A stretch of 64,000 bases of DNA. It comes from UBA8516 sp035455245. Lineage in GTDB: Archaea > Thermoproteota > Nitrososphaeria > Nitrososphaerales > Nitrosopumilaceae. The position numbers were made by a program, and so were the translations under genes. Of this stretch, positions 42,176 to 51,687 are shown piece by piece. The stretch lies in NCBI GenBank assembly GCA_035455245.1, contig DATIFN010000003.1, forward strand, positions 36,309 through 100,308. The letters run 5' to 3'. The notes under the pieces are model-generated. The model had not been told where the DNA came from and ran no database searches. It was given only the letters and a program-made list of their open reading frames with translations. Every line of letters starts with the position of its first letter. Positions within the stretch are counted from its first letter, which is position 1.

Positions 42176-43431
42176 CAGTACAGACATCGTCGTTTGATTA
42201 TCTTTTAAGACAGTCTAATCCCCTCATAGCAGCCACCTTAGATAGAGCTCTTTCAGAAAAAGAAATTTCTGCGGAAGAAGCTTCTAGGCTTTTTTATGCC
42301 AAAGGTATAGATTTTCATCTTATTGGATTAGTTGCAGATGAATTAAGAAAAAGAAGAATCGGCGACAATGTCACTTATGTCATTAATAGAAACATTAACT
42401 TTACAAATGTCTGTATCAAACAATGCGGCTTTTGCGCATTTAGTAGAGATTTTCGTGAAGAAGAGGGTTATTCTCTTCCAACAGAAGAAATAGTAAGGCG
42501 TGCGAAGGAGGCGAGAAACCTTGGAGCTACCGAGGTTTGCATACAAGCTGGGCTACCTCCAGACATGGAAGCAAACACCTACGAAAATATCTGCAGGGAA
42601 ATTAAGAAAGAGATTCCCGATATTCACATTCATGGATTTTCGCCAGAAGAAGTGCTTTATGGGGCGGCAAGATCGGATTTACCTATAAAAGAATATCTGG
42701 TGAGGTTAAAAGACGCCGGAGTTGATTCGCTTCCAGGAACTGCTGCGGAAATTTTAGATCAAAAAATGCGTGATAAAATATCACCAGGAAGGATAAGCGT
42801 CAAAAATTGGATTGAGGTGATAAAGGCAGCCCACAAACTTGGAATCCCTTCAACCTCCACGATAATGTTTGGGCATTTAGAGACTCCGGAAGACAGAACT
42901 AAACACATTGCACTAATACGCGAAATACAAAAAGAAACTGGTGGGTTCACAGAATTCGTGCCCTTAAGTTTCGTTCACACTGAAGCCCCCATGTATAAAC
43001 ACGACCTGCACCATGGGATAAGAAGCGGTGCCGATGGGAACGATGTTCTTTTGATGCATGCAGTATCAAGAATAATGTTAAACAATTTCATAAACAATAT
43101 CCAGATATCATGGGTAAAAGAGGGAGGCAACATGTCACAACTTTTGCTTGCATGGGGTGCAAATGATTTTGGTGGTACGTTAATTAATGAAAGCATATCT
43201 ACTGCAGCCGGAGCAAAACACGGCCAGCTATTAAAACCAAAACAAATTAGAAATTTCATAAGGCAAATTGGCAGAATTCCCGCTCAAAGAACTACTTTGT
43301 ATAAAATGATACAGACCTATGAATCAGAGAAAGAGGATGCTTTGGATATGGTAGATGACACATCACAATTTGGTTCGTATCATGAATTGATAAAGCTGGA
43401 CAAATATAGATTCAAAACTAATAGGCGATGA
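42172..43431 (+). CDS. cofH: FO synthase subunit 2 (CofH)
   Basis: Second radical SAM subunit, which condenses tyrosine with 5-amino-6-ribitylaminouracil. Cluster cysteines are C81, C85 and C88 (CIKQCGFC). Family blocks: AGLPPDMEANTYENICREIK, GFSPEEVLYGAARS and ADGNDVLLMHAVSR. I prefer the ATG that overlaps the cofG stop (ATGA) over the ATG three codons upstream. 419 residues. Strict order cofG-cofH in one operon. Confidence 0.94.
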   Translation: MTVQTSSFDYLLRQSNPLIAATLDRALSEKEISAEEASRLFYAKGIDFHLIGLVADELRKRRIGDNVTYVINRNINFTNVCIKQCGFCAFSRDFREEEGYSLPTEEIVRRAKEARNLGATEVCIQAGLPPDMEANTYENICREIKKEIPDIHIHGFSPEEVLYGAARSDLPIKEYLVRLKDAGVDSLPGTAAEILDQKMRDKISPGRISVKNWIEVIKAAHKLGIPSTSTIMFGHLETPEDRTKHIALIREIQKETGGFTEFVPLSFVHTEAPMYKHDLHHGIRSGADGNDVLLMHAVSRIMLNNFINNIQISWVKEGGNMSQLLLAWGANDFGGTLINESISTAAGAKHGQLLKPKQIRNFIRQIGRIPAQRTTLYKMIQTYESEKEDALDMVDDTSQFGSYHELIKLDKYRFKTNRR

Positions 43432-43434
43432 TTA

Positions 43435-44793
43435 TTGTCTGCGTGTGATGCAGTGCTTTCAAAAGCTAAAGCTTTACACATAGATGAATATGAGGCATTT
43501 TTTGCGGAAAGAAAGATAATAACAGTAAGAATAACGGATTCTGAGATAGCAGAGGTAAAACAGAATCAAGAAAGATCCATTGCTGTAAGGGTAATCCACC
43601 AAAAAAGAATCGGCTCTGCAACAACATCAAATTTAGAAAAAAATGACGTGGTTGAATCAGCCTTGAAATCAACCTCACTCGTAAAACCCAAAAATTACTG
43701 GAAATCATTACCTCAAAGTGCCAAATTCTCATCACTGCAAAATGCTTTTGATCAAAAGATAGCAAACATTTCAGGAGAACAAGCCGCGGATATTGTTTAT
43801 ACTATGATCAATGCCTCAATAAAAGACAGCAGGGTTACCGCTGTTTCTGGATCGTTAAATATTGTTTCTGAAAAAATTGAAATTGCAAATAGCAATGGTT
43901 TGAACTGCTCTGATAGAGCAACATACATTGCTGGCACAATTAATGCGGAATCAAATGTTGGAGGTTCTCCAGTTAGCGGCATTGGCGACATGTCATCAAG
44001 AACAACTAATGGATTTGACGCAGAATCCATAGGTCATGAGGCATCCGATATGTGTGTCAATTCAATAAATCCTCAAAAATGTGAATCAGAAACATACAGT
44101 ATAATTTTTGAGCCATATGCGATAGGAGAAATGCTTGCATTTGTTTTTGCATCAAACTTTAACCTCAAAACGTATTCTGAAAAAAGAAGCTGTTTTGTAG
44201 ACAAGGTGGGAGAACAAATAGCGCATGAAAATTTTAACCTTATTGACGATCCTCATTATCCGGAAGGAATAGGAAGTAAACCATTTGACGATGAGGGAGT
44301 ACCAACCAAAACTAGACCTCTAATTGATAAAGGGATTTTTGCCAATACTTTTTCTGATTCATTTTATGCATTCAAAGAAAACAAAGAATCTACTGGTAAC
44401 GCAAGCAGACCAGGTTCCCCTGCAGGGAGATCTGCTCAACCAATCCCATTTCCATCACCACACAATTTGATGATAAGTGGAAATCGGGTGTCCAAAGACG
44501 AGATGATAAAAAATACAAAAAAAGGATTGCTTGTTGGAAGATTATGGTATACTTACGCTGTAAATCCCGAACAGGGTGATTTTTCTTGTACCGCACGAAG
44601 TGGAATCAAAATAATAGAAAATGGTAGAATCAAAAATCCTGGTAAATCTGTTCGTATAGTTCACAATCTTCCAGTACTCCTTCAAAACGTATCTGCAATA
44701 GGAAATGACACAAAAAATGTGTTGAATTGGCATTCGCTTCCTGCAATTACCCCTTCAATACAAGTCGAGGGAATCAAGGTAGTTTCAATTTAA
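43435..44793 (+). CDS. TldD/PmbA-family protein
   Basis: A 452-residue member of the TldD/PmbA (modulator of DNA gyrase) family, which includes heterodimeric zinc proteases. Family traits: EAFFAERKIITVRITDSEIAEVKQNQERSIAVRV at the start, and late TTYTARSGIKIIENGRI-like block. The HExxxH motif of the catalytic TldD subunit is not evident here, which suits a PmbA/TldE role; no TldD partner lies in the window. A TTG start four bases after cofH suggests cotranscription. Role in thaumarchaea unknown. Confidence 0.86.
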   Translation: MSACDAVLSKAKALHIDEYEAFFAERKIITVRITDSEIAEVKQNQERSIAVRVIHQKRIGSATTSNLEKNDVVESALKSTSLVKPKNYWKSLPQSAKFSSLQNAFDQKIANISGEQAADIVYTMINASIKDSRVTAVSGSLNIVSEKIEIANSNGLNCSDRATYIAGTINAESNVGGSPVSGIGDMSSRTTNGFDAESIGHEASDMCVNSINPQKCESETYSIIFEPYAIGEMLAFVFASNFNLKTYSEKRSCFVDKVGEQIAHENFNLIDDPHYPEGIGSKPFDDEGVPTKTRPLIDKGIFANTFSDSFYAFKENKESTGNASRPGSPAGRSAQPIPFPSPHNLMISGNRVSKDEMIKNTKKGLLVGRLWYTYAVNPEQGDFSCTARSGIKIIENGRIKNPGKSVRIVHNLPVLLQNVSAIGNDTKNVLNWHSLPAITPSIQVEGIKVVSI

Positions 44794-45794
44794 AGACTTG
44801 GCAATATTGACTGCAGTCCAATGCCAACAAGGTATAAGATTAAAAGCATTACGCCGGTTTTCAATCCTAACTTATTTTTTAAGATGGGAATTATTGCGAT
44901 AAGCGTAATTACGGTTACCAGTATCATTTGATATTCTAAAAGAGTATTGTTGAGAATTTTTTCGCCAAATCCACGAAATGACATCGCAGCAAAAACTGCC
45001 ACTGCCAGAAGCAAGGTATTGTTTAAAATTTTTGAACCAAGAACATTTGCTACCGCAATAGATGCTCCAGCTGCGCCTTTTCTTGCTAAGATCATCATAG
45101 ATATTTTCTCTGGCATTTCTCCAGCTATTGGGGCAATGATAATAGCCAGAACAACGATTGATATTCCACTCTCAATGGCAAGACCTTCTAAAGAATGAAC
45201 GAATGGTTCTGCACCTATGAATATCCCTGCAGTGCCTGCAATGAAGATCAAAAGCGCCCTGATCAAGTGTTTTCCTGATTGTTTTTTGTGGTGTTCTTCA
45301 AATACTTCATTTTGAAGTTTTTCGGCCTTTTCGTGTTTAATCTCACGAAATGCAAGATAAAGGTATGCTGCAAACATGGCCGAAAAAATTATTCCATCGA
45401 CGACCTCATAACCATCAATAAACATGACTGCCCCAGCAATTGCCGTTATTATCAACAGTATAGTGTCAAGCTTGAACTGTTTAACATCAATGTACTTCAT
45501 TGGCGCTTTTGATAATTTAGTGGTAGCAATGATCAGCATTATTGCAAGACCCAAAGTCATCATCAAAAGATTGCTTCCAAGTGCAGCACTAATTGCAGTA
45601 TCATAAGAACCATCCTTAGCTGCATATGCTACAATTGCAATCTCTGGCAATGTTGTAGCAATACTTAGCAATGTTCTACCTACAAATCTTGCCCCCCATC
45701 GTTCTGCAAGATGTTCCGCTCCGTATGACAAGAGCCAGCTTGCAAAAATAAGTTCGGCCAACCAACCCAGCATAAAGGGTAAACTATCTACCAA
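44790..45794 (-). CDS. Na+/Ca2+-exchanger-family cation antiporter
   Basis: A 334-residue CaCA transporter with ten helices in two inverted repeats. The alpha-1 repeat reads SIATTLPEIAIVAYAAKDG-SYDTAISAALGSN and alpha-2 IIAPIAGEMPEKISMMILARKGAAGASIAVANVLGSK; each holds the acidic cation-binding residue (PE). The central loop of about 30 residues is cytoplasmic (EEHHKKQSGKH). TTG start. It converges with the TldD gene (4-base overlap). Confidence 0.9.
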   Translation of the reverse strand: MVDSLPFMLGWLAELIFASWLLSYGAEHLAERWGARFVGRTLLSIATTLPEIAIVAYAAKDGSYDTAISAALGSNLLMMTLGLAIMLIIATTKLSKAPMKYIDVKQFKLDTILLIITAIAGAVMFIDGYEVVDGIIFSAMFAAYLYLAFREIKHEKAEKLQNEVFEEHHKKQSGKHLIRALLIFIAGTAGIFIGAEPFVHSLEGLAIESGISIVVLAIIIAPIAGEMPEKISMMILARKGAAGASIAVANVLGSKILNNTLLLAVAVFAAMSFRGFGEKILNNTLLEYQMILVTVITLIAIIPILKNKLGLKTGVMLLILYLVGIGLQSILPSL

Positions 45795-45841
45795 TTGCTA
45801 CTCTTCTTTATCGGTATATTATAAGCCAATATTATTGGCGC

Positions 45842-46078
45842 TCATTGATCTTTTACAATTATCATAGTTAAGGTGGATTTGACACCATCTAATTTCCTGA
45901 TTTTTGTGGTGATTGTTTCACGTAAAGTTTCCATAGAGTCTGCCTCAATTTCCATTAATACGTCATACACACCGTATACACCGTATACTTCCCTGACATT
46001 TGGGATCTGCCTTAGTTCCTTGACAAGTTTGTTTTCCTTGCCAAGTTCCGCATTCATTAAAACAAAAGCACTGTGCAT
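45842..46078 (-). CDS. Stand-alone RAM (Lrp/AsnC C-terminal) domain regulator
   Basis: A protein of about 78 residues with the RAM fold: AFVLMNAELGKENKLVKELRQIPNVREVYGVYGVYDVLMEIEADSMETLRETI. The DNA-binding half of Lrp is missing, as in many archaeal single-domain RAM proteins that bind amino acids or tune other Lrps. Start uncertain: MHSAF at 46078 fits the family, but in-frame ATGs at 46087 and 46102 exist. Divergent from the winged-helix gene. Confidence 0.83.
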   Translation of the reverse strand: MHSAFVLMNAELGKENKLVKELRQIPNVREVYGVYGVYDVLMEIEADSMETLRETITTKIRKLDGVKSTLTMIIVKDQ

Positions 46079-46142
46079 ATCAAGCATTTCTGTGACTAGC
46101 ATAAAAACAAATTGTATTGGTTGAAAAAAAGCTTCTATACAG

Positions 46143-46159
46143 CTCAAAAAAATTTTGAG
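46143..46159. repeat. Inverted repeat (CTCAAAA-AAA-TTTTGAG) in divergent promoter
   Basis: A perfect 7-bp inverted repeat with a 3-base centre lies between the two divergent genes. It could be an operator half-pair or merely an AT-rich hairpin. Distance to the winged-helix ATG is about 40 bases. Confidence 0.45.
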
Positions 46160-46179
46160 TTAAAGTTAATAAGGTAAGA

Positions 46180-46197
46180 TACCGTACCATTACGGTA
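46180..46197. promoter_or_regulatory. Perfect palindrome at winged-helix gene start (probable operator)
   Basis: TACCGTA-CCAT-TACGGTA, a perfect 7-bp palindrome with a 4-base centre, ends two bases before the ATG at 46200. A TATA-like TTAATAAG sits at about 46166-46173, so transcription probably starts inside the palindrome and the message is nearly leaderless. A dimeric winged-helix regulator bound here would block its own transcription; this is inference from position and symmetry. Confidence 0.6.
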
Positions 46198-46199
46198 AC

Positions 46200-46544
46200 A
46201 TGAAAACACGAATGACTTACATACCATTAGAAGTGGCAGAACAGTTCTCGAACTTTATCATAAGTAGGGACGAGCAAATATTAGATTCTGTCAAGGCTAG
46301 AACTCGTGATTTTAGCACCATATCACTTCTGAAGTTACTATACCAGTTAAAGTATAACCCTATGACCTTTTCAGATCTTTATATGAAATCAAATATAAGG
46401 ATGAAAAAGTCTTTTTTGAATTACCTACACCTTTGTGTCAAGTATAATTTTGTGACAAAAATGGCAGTGAGATCAAACATGATGTACTCTATAACGGACA
46501 AAGGTAGGACCATGCTTGATCTTTTTGTGCAACACAATGATTAG
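46200..46544 (+). CDS. Winged-helix DNA-binding regulator
   Basis: A 114-residue protein. From about residue 40 a winged helix runs: ISLLKLLYQLKYNPMTFSDLYMKSNIRMKKSFLNYLHLCVKYNFVTK, wing AVRSNMMYSITDKGRTML. The ITDKGR turn is typical of archaeal PadR/MarR-like wings. The N-terminal 35 residues may dimerise. It is divergent from the RAM-domain regulator and has a perfect palindrome at its start. Confidence 0.85.
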   Translation: MKTRMTYIPLEVAEQFSNFIISRDEQILDSVKARTRDFSTISLLKLLYQLKYNPMTFSDLYMKSNIRMKKSFLNYLHLCVKYNFVTKMAVRSNMMYSITDKGRTMLDLFVQHND

Positions 46545-46590
46545 AATGGTGAAGGGCAAAACCAATGCTTCGATCGCTTATCTGAAGGAT

Positions 46591-46959
46591 TTATGACGAT
46601 TTAATAAATTTTGATTGAGCTTTAAGATGCTCCGCCACTTTGCCAAATATATCATTCACGCTAATATCAACAAAGTTAATGGTTCCATCGTCTTTAACAA
46701 TCTGTTTTTCAAATTTTTCTTTGATTGCAAAAATTACTGATGACCAGTGAAGCACACCATTTAATTTTTCGTGCACGGTTGCGTCAGTATCTGGAAAATG
46801 AAATGGTTGAAAAACAATTCCGTTCGCCCAATTCATCGTAGGAATTCCTCCACCCACAGACCTGCTTCCAAAGGCAATTTGTTTTAGCCAATCATCAAAT
46901 CGGTATTCAATTATTTCATGAATAATTAATTTTTTCCAAGGCTCTATGATAATTTCCAA
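46591..46959 (-). CDS. Hypothetical protein, 122 residues
   Basis: A soluble mixed alpha/beta protein rich in Trp and Phe (NWANGIVFQPFHFPDTDATVHEKLNGVLHWSSVIF). ATG start. Not recognised; the conserved-looking GIPTMNWANGIVFQPFHFPDTD block is a good query for a family search. It converges with the winged-helix gene. The gap 46960-47123 upstream is very AT-rich and holds promoter-like runs but no gene. Confidence 0.65.
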   Translation of the reverse strand: MEIIIEPWKKLIIHEIIEYRFDDWLKQIAFGSRSVGGGIPTMNWANGIVFQPFHFPDTDATVHEKLNGVLHWSSVIFAIKEKFEKQIVKDDGTINFVDISVNDIFGKVAEHLKAQSKFIKSS

Positions 46960-47123
46960 ATTTTATTTTTCCCCATGGCCTTATTTGTAAAATGATGTCA
47001 TTTTATTTCTATCTAACACATCTTTGAAGCAAATTTTACATATGATATGTTATATATTATACATCATATTTAATTTTTAGTACATACAAATTCTTTTATT
47101 TCAAAACAATTGGATCTGAGACG

Positions 47124-48146
47124 TTGGGAATCACTTACAAAGATGCTGGAATTGACATAAAAAAAATTAAACAAAGTCAAGCTACAATTGGCAGACTTAT
47201 TAGATCAACTCACAATCTACAAAAAAAAGCAAAAATTGCTTCAGGTTTTGGTCATTATGCAGGAATTGTGGAAATTCCTGGTGGAAAAATGATTGCAACA
47301 CACACTGATGGTGTGGGTACCAAAGTGATCATTTCTCAAATGATGAAAAAATATGATACAATAGGCATCGATTGTGTAGCGATGAATGCAAACGATATCA
47401 TCTGCACTGGCGCCACTCCAATTTCTTTTGTTGACTACATTGCTGCAAATCAAAACAATCAAGAGATTTTTAAGGAAATTGTGCAGGGATTAGTAAGGGG
47501 AGCAAAAAAAGCAGAGGTTCCGATAGTTGGTGGGGAGACTGCCATAATGCCAGATGTCATAACATGCAAGGAATTTTCATTTGACCTTGCAGGAATGATT
47601 GTGGGGATCCTTTCAAAAAACCAAATGATTTTGGGGGACATGATAACTACAGGAGATATCATAATTGGTGTACAAAGCAGCGGGTTGCATTCTAATGGAT
47701 ATTCTCTTGCAAGAAAGGTTCTTCTTTCAAAATATTCATTAAAGGACAAAATTAGAGGACTAGGAACATTAGGGGATGCACTTTTAGCTCCAACTGAAAT
47801 CTATGTAAAACCAGTACTACAATCTCTTGAAGAATGTGACATACATGGTCTTGCTCACATAACTGGAGGTTCATTTACAAAGCTTTTACGTCTTAAAAAA
47901 ACTGGTTATTTACTTGACAACATGCCAGAACCCCTCGAAATTTTTCAAATGATAGAAAACGAGAATGTGGAAAAATCAGAAATGTATAAGACTTTCAACA
48001 TGGGAATAGGGTTTTGTTTAATAGTCCCTGAGGAAGAAGAAGAGCAGATAAACGAAATATTCAAAAAACACGGATTAAAAAGCAGACAAATTGGTTCCAT
48101 AACAGAAAAAAAGGGAGTCTTTGTGGATTCTTTAAAAATTTCGTAA
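47124..48146 (+). CDS. purM: Phosphoribosylformylglycinamidine cyclo-ligase (PurM)
   Basis: Closes the imidazole ring of aminoimidazole ribotide in purine synthesis. A 340-residue ATP-grasp-like (AIRS) protein with ATHTDGVGTKVII, DCVAMNANDIICTGATP, VGGETAIMPDVI, SSGLHSNGYSLAR and HITGGSFTKLLRL. TTG start; a long AT-rich leader precedes it. Separated by 79 bases from elp3. Confidence 0.94.
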   Translation: MGITYKDAGIDIKKIKQSQATIGRLIRSTHNLQKKAKIASGFGHYAGIVEIPGGKMIATHTDGVGTKVIISQMMKKYDTIGIDCVAMNANDIICTGATPISFVDYIAANQNNQEIFKEIVQGLVRGAKKAEVPIVGGETAIMPDVITCKEFSFDLAGMIVGILSKNQMILGDMITTGDIIIGVQSSGLHSNGYSLARKVLLSKYSLKDKIRGLGTLGDALLAPTEIYVKPVLQSLEECDIHGLAHITGGSFTKLLRLKKTGYLLDNMPEPLEIFQMIENENVEKSEMYKTFNMGIGFCLIVPEEEEEQINEIFKKHGLKSRQIGSITEKKGVFVDSLKIS

Positions 48147-48225
48147 AAATGTCTTATCAGGAGTATTAATACAGATTGGCTTGCCACTTAAAGGATTTAA
48201 TACCCAATTTTTGCCCTAAAAAATA

Positions 48226-49812
48226 ATGCAAAGATCAGAAACAACTTTTGAAGATGCATGTGTTGAGATTTCTCAGAATCTTCTTACAATAACAAACCCA
48301 ACAAAAAATGATGTAAAAAAGGAAATTAAAAAAATATGTGTAAAATATTCTTTAGAAAGAATACCAAGAAATTATGAAATATTAGCAGAGGTGCATGGTG
48401 CAGATTTTGTCAAATTACAAAAAGCCTTGATACGAAAACCTGTCAAAACCGCTTCCGGTGTTGCGGTCATAGCTTTAATGCCAAAACCATATGGTTGCCC
48501 TCACGGTCGCTGTACTTATTGTCCTGGTGGAATCGAATACAACTCTCCAAACAGTTACACTGGAAGAGAACCATCCACACAAAATGCAATAGAAAATAAT
48601 TATGATCCAAAAAAACAGATACTTGACAAGCTTGGTAAATTACAAGTATATGGTCACGATATAACAAAGCTTGAACTTGTGATAGTAGGAGGAACGTTTC
48701 TTTTCATGCCACAAGAATATCAACTTGATTTCATCAAATCGTGTTATGATGCAATAAACGGATTTGATTCACCAAATCTGGAGGCTGCTAAAAAAAATAA
48801 TGAATTAGCAAAAATAAGAAGTGTTGGGTTTACCATTGAAACCAAACCTGACTATTGTAAAAACAAACATGTGGATTGGATGTTAGATTATGGCGTAACC
48901 CGAGTTGAGATAGGTGTCCAAAGTCTTCATGAGAGAGTGTATCAAATTGTGAATCGTGGTCACAATCTACAAGATGTGAACGAATCATTTCAGATAGCAA
49001 AGGATGCAGGATTCAAGATTGTTGCACATATGATGCCTGGTCTTCCATCAATGACTCCAGAAGAAGACATTTCTGATTTTAAAAAACTCTTCGATGACCC
49101 TCTTTACAGACCAGATATGTTGAAAATATATCCAACGCTTGTAATTGAAGGAACCCCACTTTACCAATCTTACAAAGATGGGAAATACATCCCATACTCA
49201 GATCAAGACATGATTAAGGTCCTTTCAGAGATAAAAAAAATTATTCCAAGGTGGGTAAGAATAATGAGAATGCAACGAGAAATATCATCAGACCAAATAA
49301 TTGCAGGACCAAGACTTGGGAATCTACGCCAGGTTGTTCAAGGAAATCTCAAAAAAGAAAACATATTCTGTAGGTGCATCAGGTGTAGGGAGGCAGGCCT
49401 TTCTGAAGATAAAATTAATGTTGATGATATAAAACTGAATAATGAAAGGTATGATTCCTCTGGTGGCGAAGAAGTATTTTTATCCTATGATGATTCCCAG
49501 GACAGAATTTTTGGATTTTTAAGATTAAGAAAACCCAGCGGTTTGGCATTTAGAAAGGAGGTAACAAAAAATACTTGCATTGTAAGAGAATTGCATGTTT
49601 TTGGTAAATCATTGAAGTTAGGAGAACGAGATGATGATAGTATTCAACATTTGGGATTGGGGAAAAATCTCATGAATCAGGCAGAAAAAATTGCTAAAGA
49701 AGATCTTGATGCAAAAAGGCTTCTGGTCATTAGTGCCGTTGGAACAAGAGAATATTACAAAAAGATTGGATATTCTCTTTTAGGACCTTACATGTCAAAG
49801 GAATTAACATAA
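48226..49812 (+). CDS. elp3: Elp3 tRNA U34 carboxymethyltransferase
   Basis: Radical SAM enzyme joined to a GNAT domain that modifies wobble uridine with acetyl-CoA. The cluster cysteines are C91, C96 and C99 (CPHGRCTYC); IVGGTFLFMPQEYQ and GVTRVEIGVQSLHERV follow. The C-terminal acetyltransferase part includes VRELHVFGK and HLGLGKNLMNQAEKIA. 528 residues, normal. Its stop overlaps the lysS ATG by one base; both act on tRNA or aminoacylation, suggesting an operon. Confidence 0.96.
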   Translation: MQRSETTFEDACVEISQNLLTITNPTKNDVKKEIKKICVKYSLERIPRNYEILAEVHGADFVKLQKALIRKPVKTASGVAVIALMPKPYGCPHGRCTYCPGGIEYNSPNSYTGREPSTQNAIENNYDPKKQILDKLGKLQVYGHDITKLELVIVGGTFLFMPQEYQLDFIKSCYDAINGFDSPNLEAAKKNNELAKIRSVGFTIETKPDYCKNKHVDWMLDYGVTRVEIGVQSLHERVYQIVNRGHNLQDVNESFQIAKDAGFKIVAHMMPGLPSMTPEEDISDFKKLFDDPLYRPDMLKIYPTLVIEGTPLYQSYKDGKYIPYSDQDMIKVLSEIKKIIPRWVRIMRMQREISSDQIIAGPRLGNLRQVVQGNLKKENIFCRCIRCREAGLSEDKINVDDIKLNNERYDSSGGEEVFLSYDDSQDRIFGFLRLRKPSGLAFRKEVTKNTCIVRELHVFGKSLKLGERDDDSIQHLGLGKNLMNQAEKIAKEDLDAKRLLVISAVGTREYYKKIGYSLLGPYMSKELT

Positions 49813-51398
49813 TGGAAGAACAGGAAATCATCGGCAGAGGAACATGGATAGACAAGCTTGCGTTTGAGCTTGTAGAAAGAGAAAAGGAACTTGGCCGCAA
49901 TCTAGATATGATAAAAGTAGAAAGTGGACTAGGAGCATCTGGAATTCCTCATATTGGAAGTCTTGGAGATGCTGTAAGAGCATATGGGGTAAAACTTGCT
50001 TTAGAAAATTTAGGATACAAGTCTGAGCTTATTGCATATTCAGATGATGTAGACGGGTTAAGAAAGATTCCAGAAGGATTTCCTGATTGGTTAAATAAAT
50101 ACATAGCACAACCAGTATCACTTATTCCTGATCCTTTCGATTGTCATGATTCTTATGGTTCACACATGAGCAGTCTTCTACTAGATGGATTAGATGAGCT
50201 TGGAATAAAATACAAATTTCAAAGAGGTTTGGATACATACAAAAATGGTCTTCTAAAAGACCAGATTCACACCATACTTACAAATAGTAAGAAAATTGGT
50301 GAGAAAATTTCAGAACTAGTTGGTCAAGAGAAATATCAAGATGTACTTCCGTATTTTCCAGTATGCTCTAACTGTGGAAGATTGTATACCGCAGATGCCT
50401 ATGAATATCTTCCAGACGAGAGAAAAATAAAATACAGATGTCATGAAACCACAATTGGTTCTAAAATCCTAGAGGGATGCGGTTATAAAGGAATTACAGA
50501 CATAACAAAAGATCTTGGCAAACTTGCATGGAAGGTAGAATTTGCTGCAAGATGGCAGGCATTTGACGTGAGATTTGAAGCTTATGGAAAAGACATCATG
50601 GATTCAGTCAAGGTAAATGACTGGGTATCAGATGAAATCCTAAAGTTTCCACATCCGCATCATGTAAAATATGAAATGTTCTTAGACAAGGGAGGGAAAA
50701 AAATTTCCAAGTCGCTTGGAAATGTTGTCACATCACAGGCTTGGCTCAGATATGGAACTCCAGAAACAATTTTGTTATTACTTTACAAAAGAATAACAGG
50801 TACTCGTGAAATTGGTTTTGAGGACATTCCGGCTTTAATGGATGAATATAATGAACTCGAAAATATTTACTTTGGAAAAATTAAACTTGAAAATGAAACA
50901 AAAACGATACGTGCGAAGGGATTGTATGAATATGTGAACCTTTTGGATGTACCAAAAAATCCCAAACCATATGTAAATTATAGATTGCTGGTGCAACTTT
51001 GTAATTTATTTAAAGAACAAAGAAATCAGCTTGTCATAAAAAAATTAATGGAGTATGGCACTATAAAAGAATCTACTCCTGAAATAGACAATCTAATCAG
51101 TCTAGCTGGAAACTATAGTGATGATTTTGACAGACCGTCAAAGGTAGAAATCCAACTTGATGAGCAAACAAAAAAAGCAATAAAAAATCTAGCAGACATT
51201 TTAGCTGCGGAGAATGAACCAGTGGAACTCCAAAATTCAATTTATCAAATTGCAAAAAATATGGGCTTGCAGCCAAAAGACTTTTTCAAAACACTGTATC
51301 AAATCATTCTTGCTTCAGATCGAGGCCCAAAAATTGGTCCCTTTATAATCGATATTGGTAGAAAAAAAGTAGCTCACACCCTTGCCGAGTATCTTTGA
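49812..51398 (+). CDS. lysS: Class I lysyl-tRNA synthetase
   Basis: Charges tRNA-Lys. It has class I signatures HIGS (residues 47-50, GIPHIGSLGDA) and KISKS (near residue 300), which mark the archaeal class I LysRS rather than the bacterial class II form. Zinc-like cysteines occur in CSNCGRLY and RCHETTIGSKILEGCGYK. 528 residues. ATG start overlaps the elp3 stop (TAATG). Confidence 0.96.
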   Translation: MEEQEIIGRGTWIDKLAFELVEREKELGRNLDMIKVESGLGASGIPHIGSLGDAVRAYGVKLALENLGYKSELIAYSDDVDGLRKIPEGFPDWLNKYIAQPVSLIPDPFDCHDSYGSHMSSLLLDGLDELGIKYKFQRGLDTYKNGLLKDQIHTILTNSKKIGEKISELVGQEKYQDVLPYFPVCSNCGRLYTADAYEYLPDERKIKYRCHETTIGSKILEGCGYKGITDITKDLGKLAWKVEFAARWQAFDVRFEAYGKDIMDSVKVNDWVSDEILKFPHPHHVKYEMFLDKGGKKISKSLGNVVTSQAWLRYGTPETILLLLYKRITGTREIGFEDIPALMDEYNELENIYFGKIKLENETKTIRAKGLYEYVNLLDVPKNPKPYVNYRLLVQLCNLFKEQRNQLVIKKLMEYGTIKESTPEIDNLISLAGNYSDDFDRPSKVEIQLDEQTKKAIKNLADILAAENEPVELQNSIYQIAKNMGLQPKDFFKTLYQIILASDRGPKIGPFIIDIGRKKVAHTLAEYL

Positions 51399-51598
51399 AA
51401 TTGGCTCACAGTGAACATAACAGAGCAAAAAAAGGTGGCAGCTTTGTGCTGATATTATTTGGCGCGTTTTTGTTCATTGCATCAACTTTATTTTTTCAGC
51501 CAGGCTCAGATGAAGGAAAAATTGTAATAATACTTGGTTTTGTGATTGGTGGAATCGGCTTTTATCTACGATTTGTGAGAAAAAGGAAGGAAGCATAG
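51395..51598 (+). CDS. Two-helix membrane protein
   Basis: A 67-residue protein with helices at about 16-35 and 43-60, and a basic tail (RFVRKRKEA). Its TTG start overlaps the lysS stop by 4 bases. Unknown function; membrane-anchored small proteins at operon ends are common in this window. Confidence 0.6.
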   Translation: MKLAHSEHNRAKKGGSFVLILFGAFLFIASTLFFQPGSDEGKIVIILGFVIGGIGFYLRFVRKRKEA

Positions 51599-51687
51599 CT
51601 TAATAATTTTTCTAAAGCAATATAATGTGTAAAAATTTTATAAAGAATAAATTGAAAGACTTCTTTTCTATATACTAGAATAGGTTT

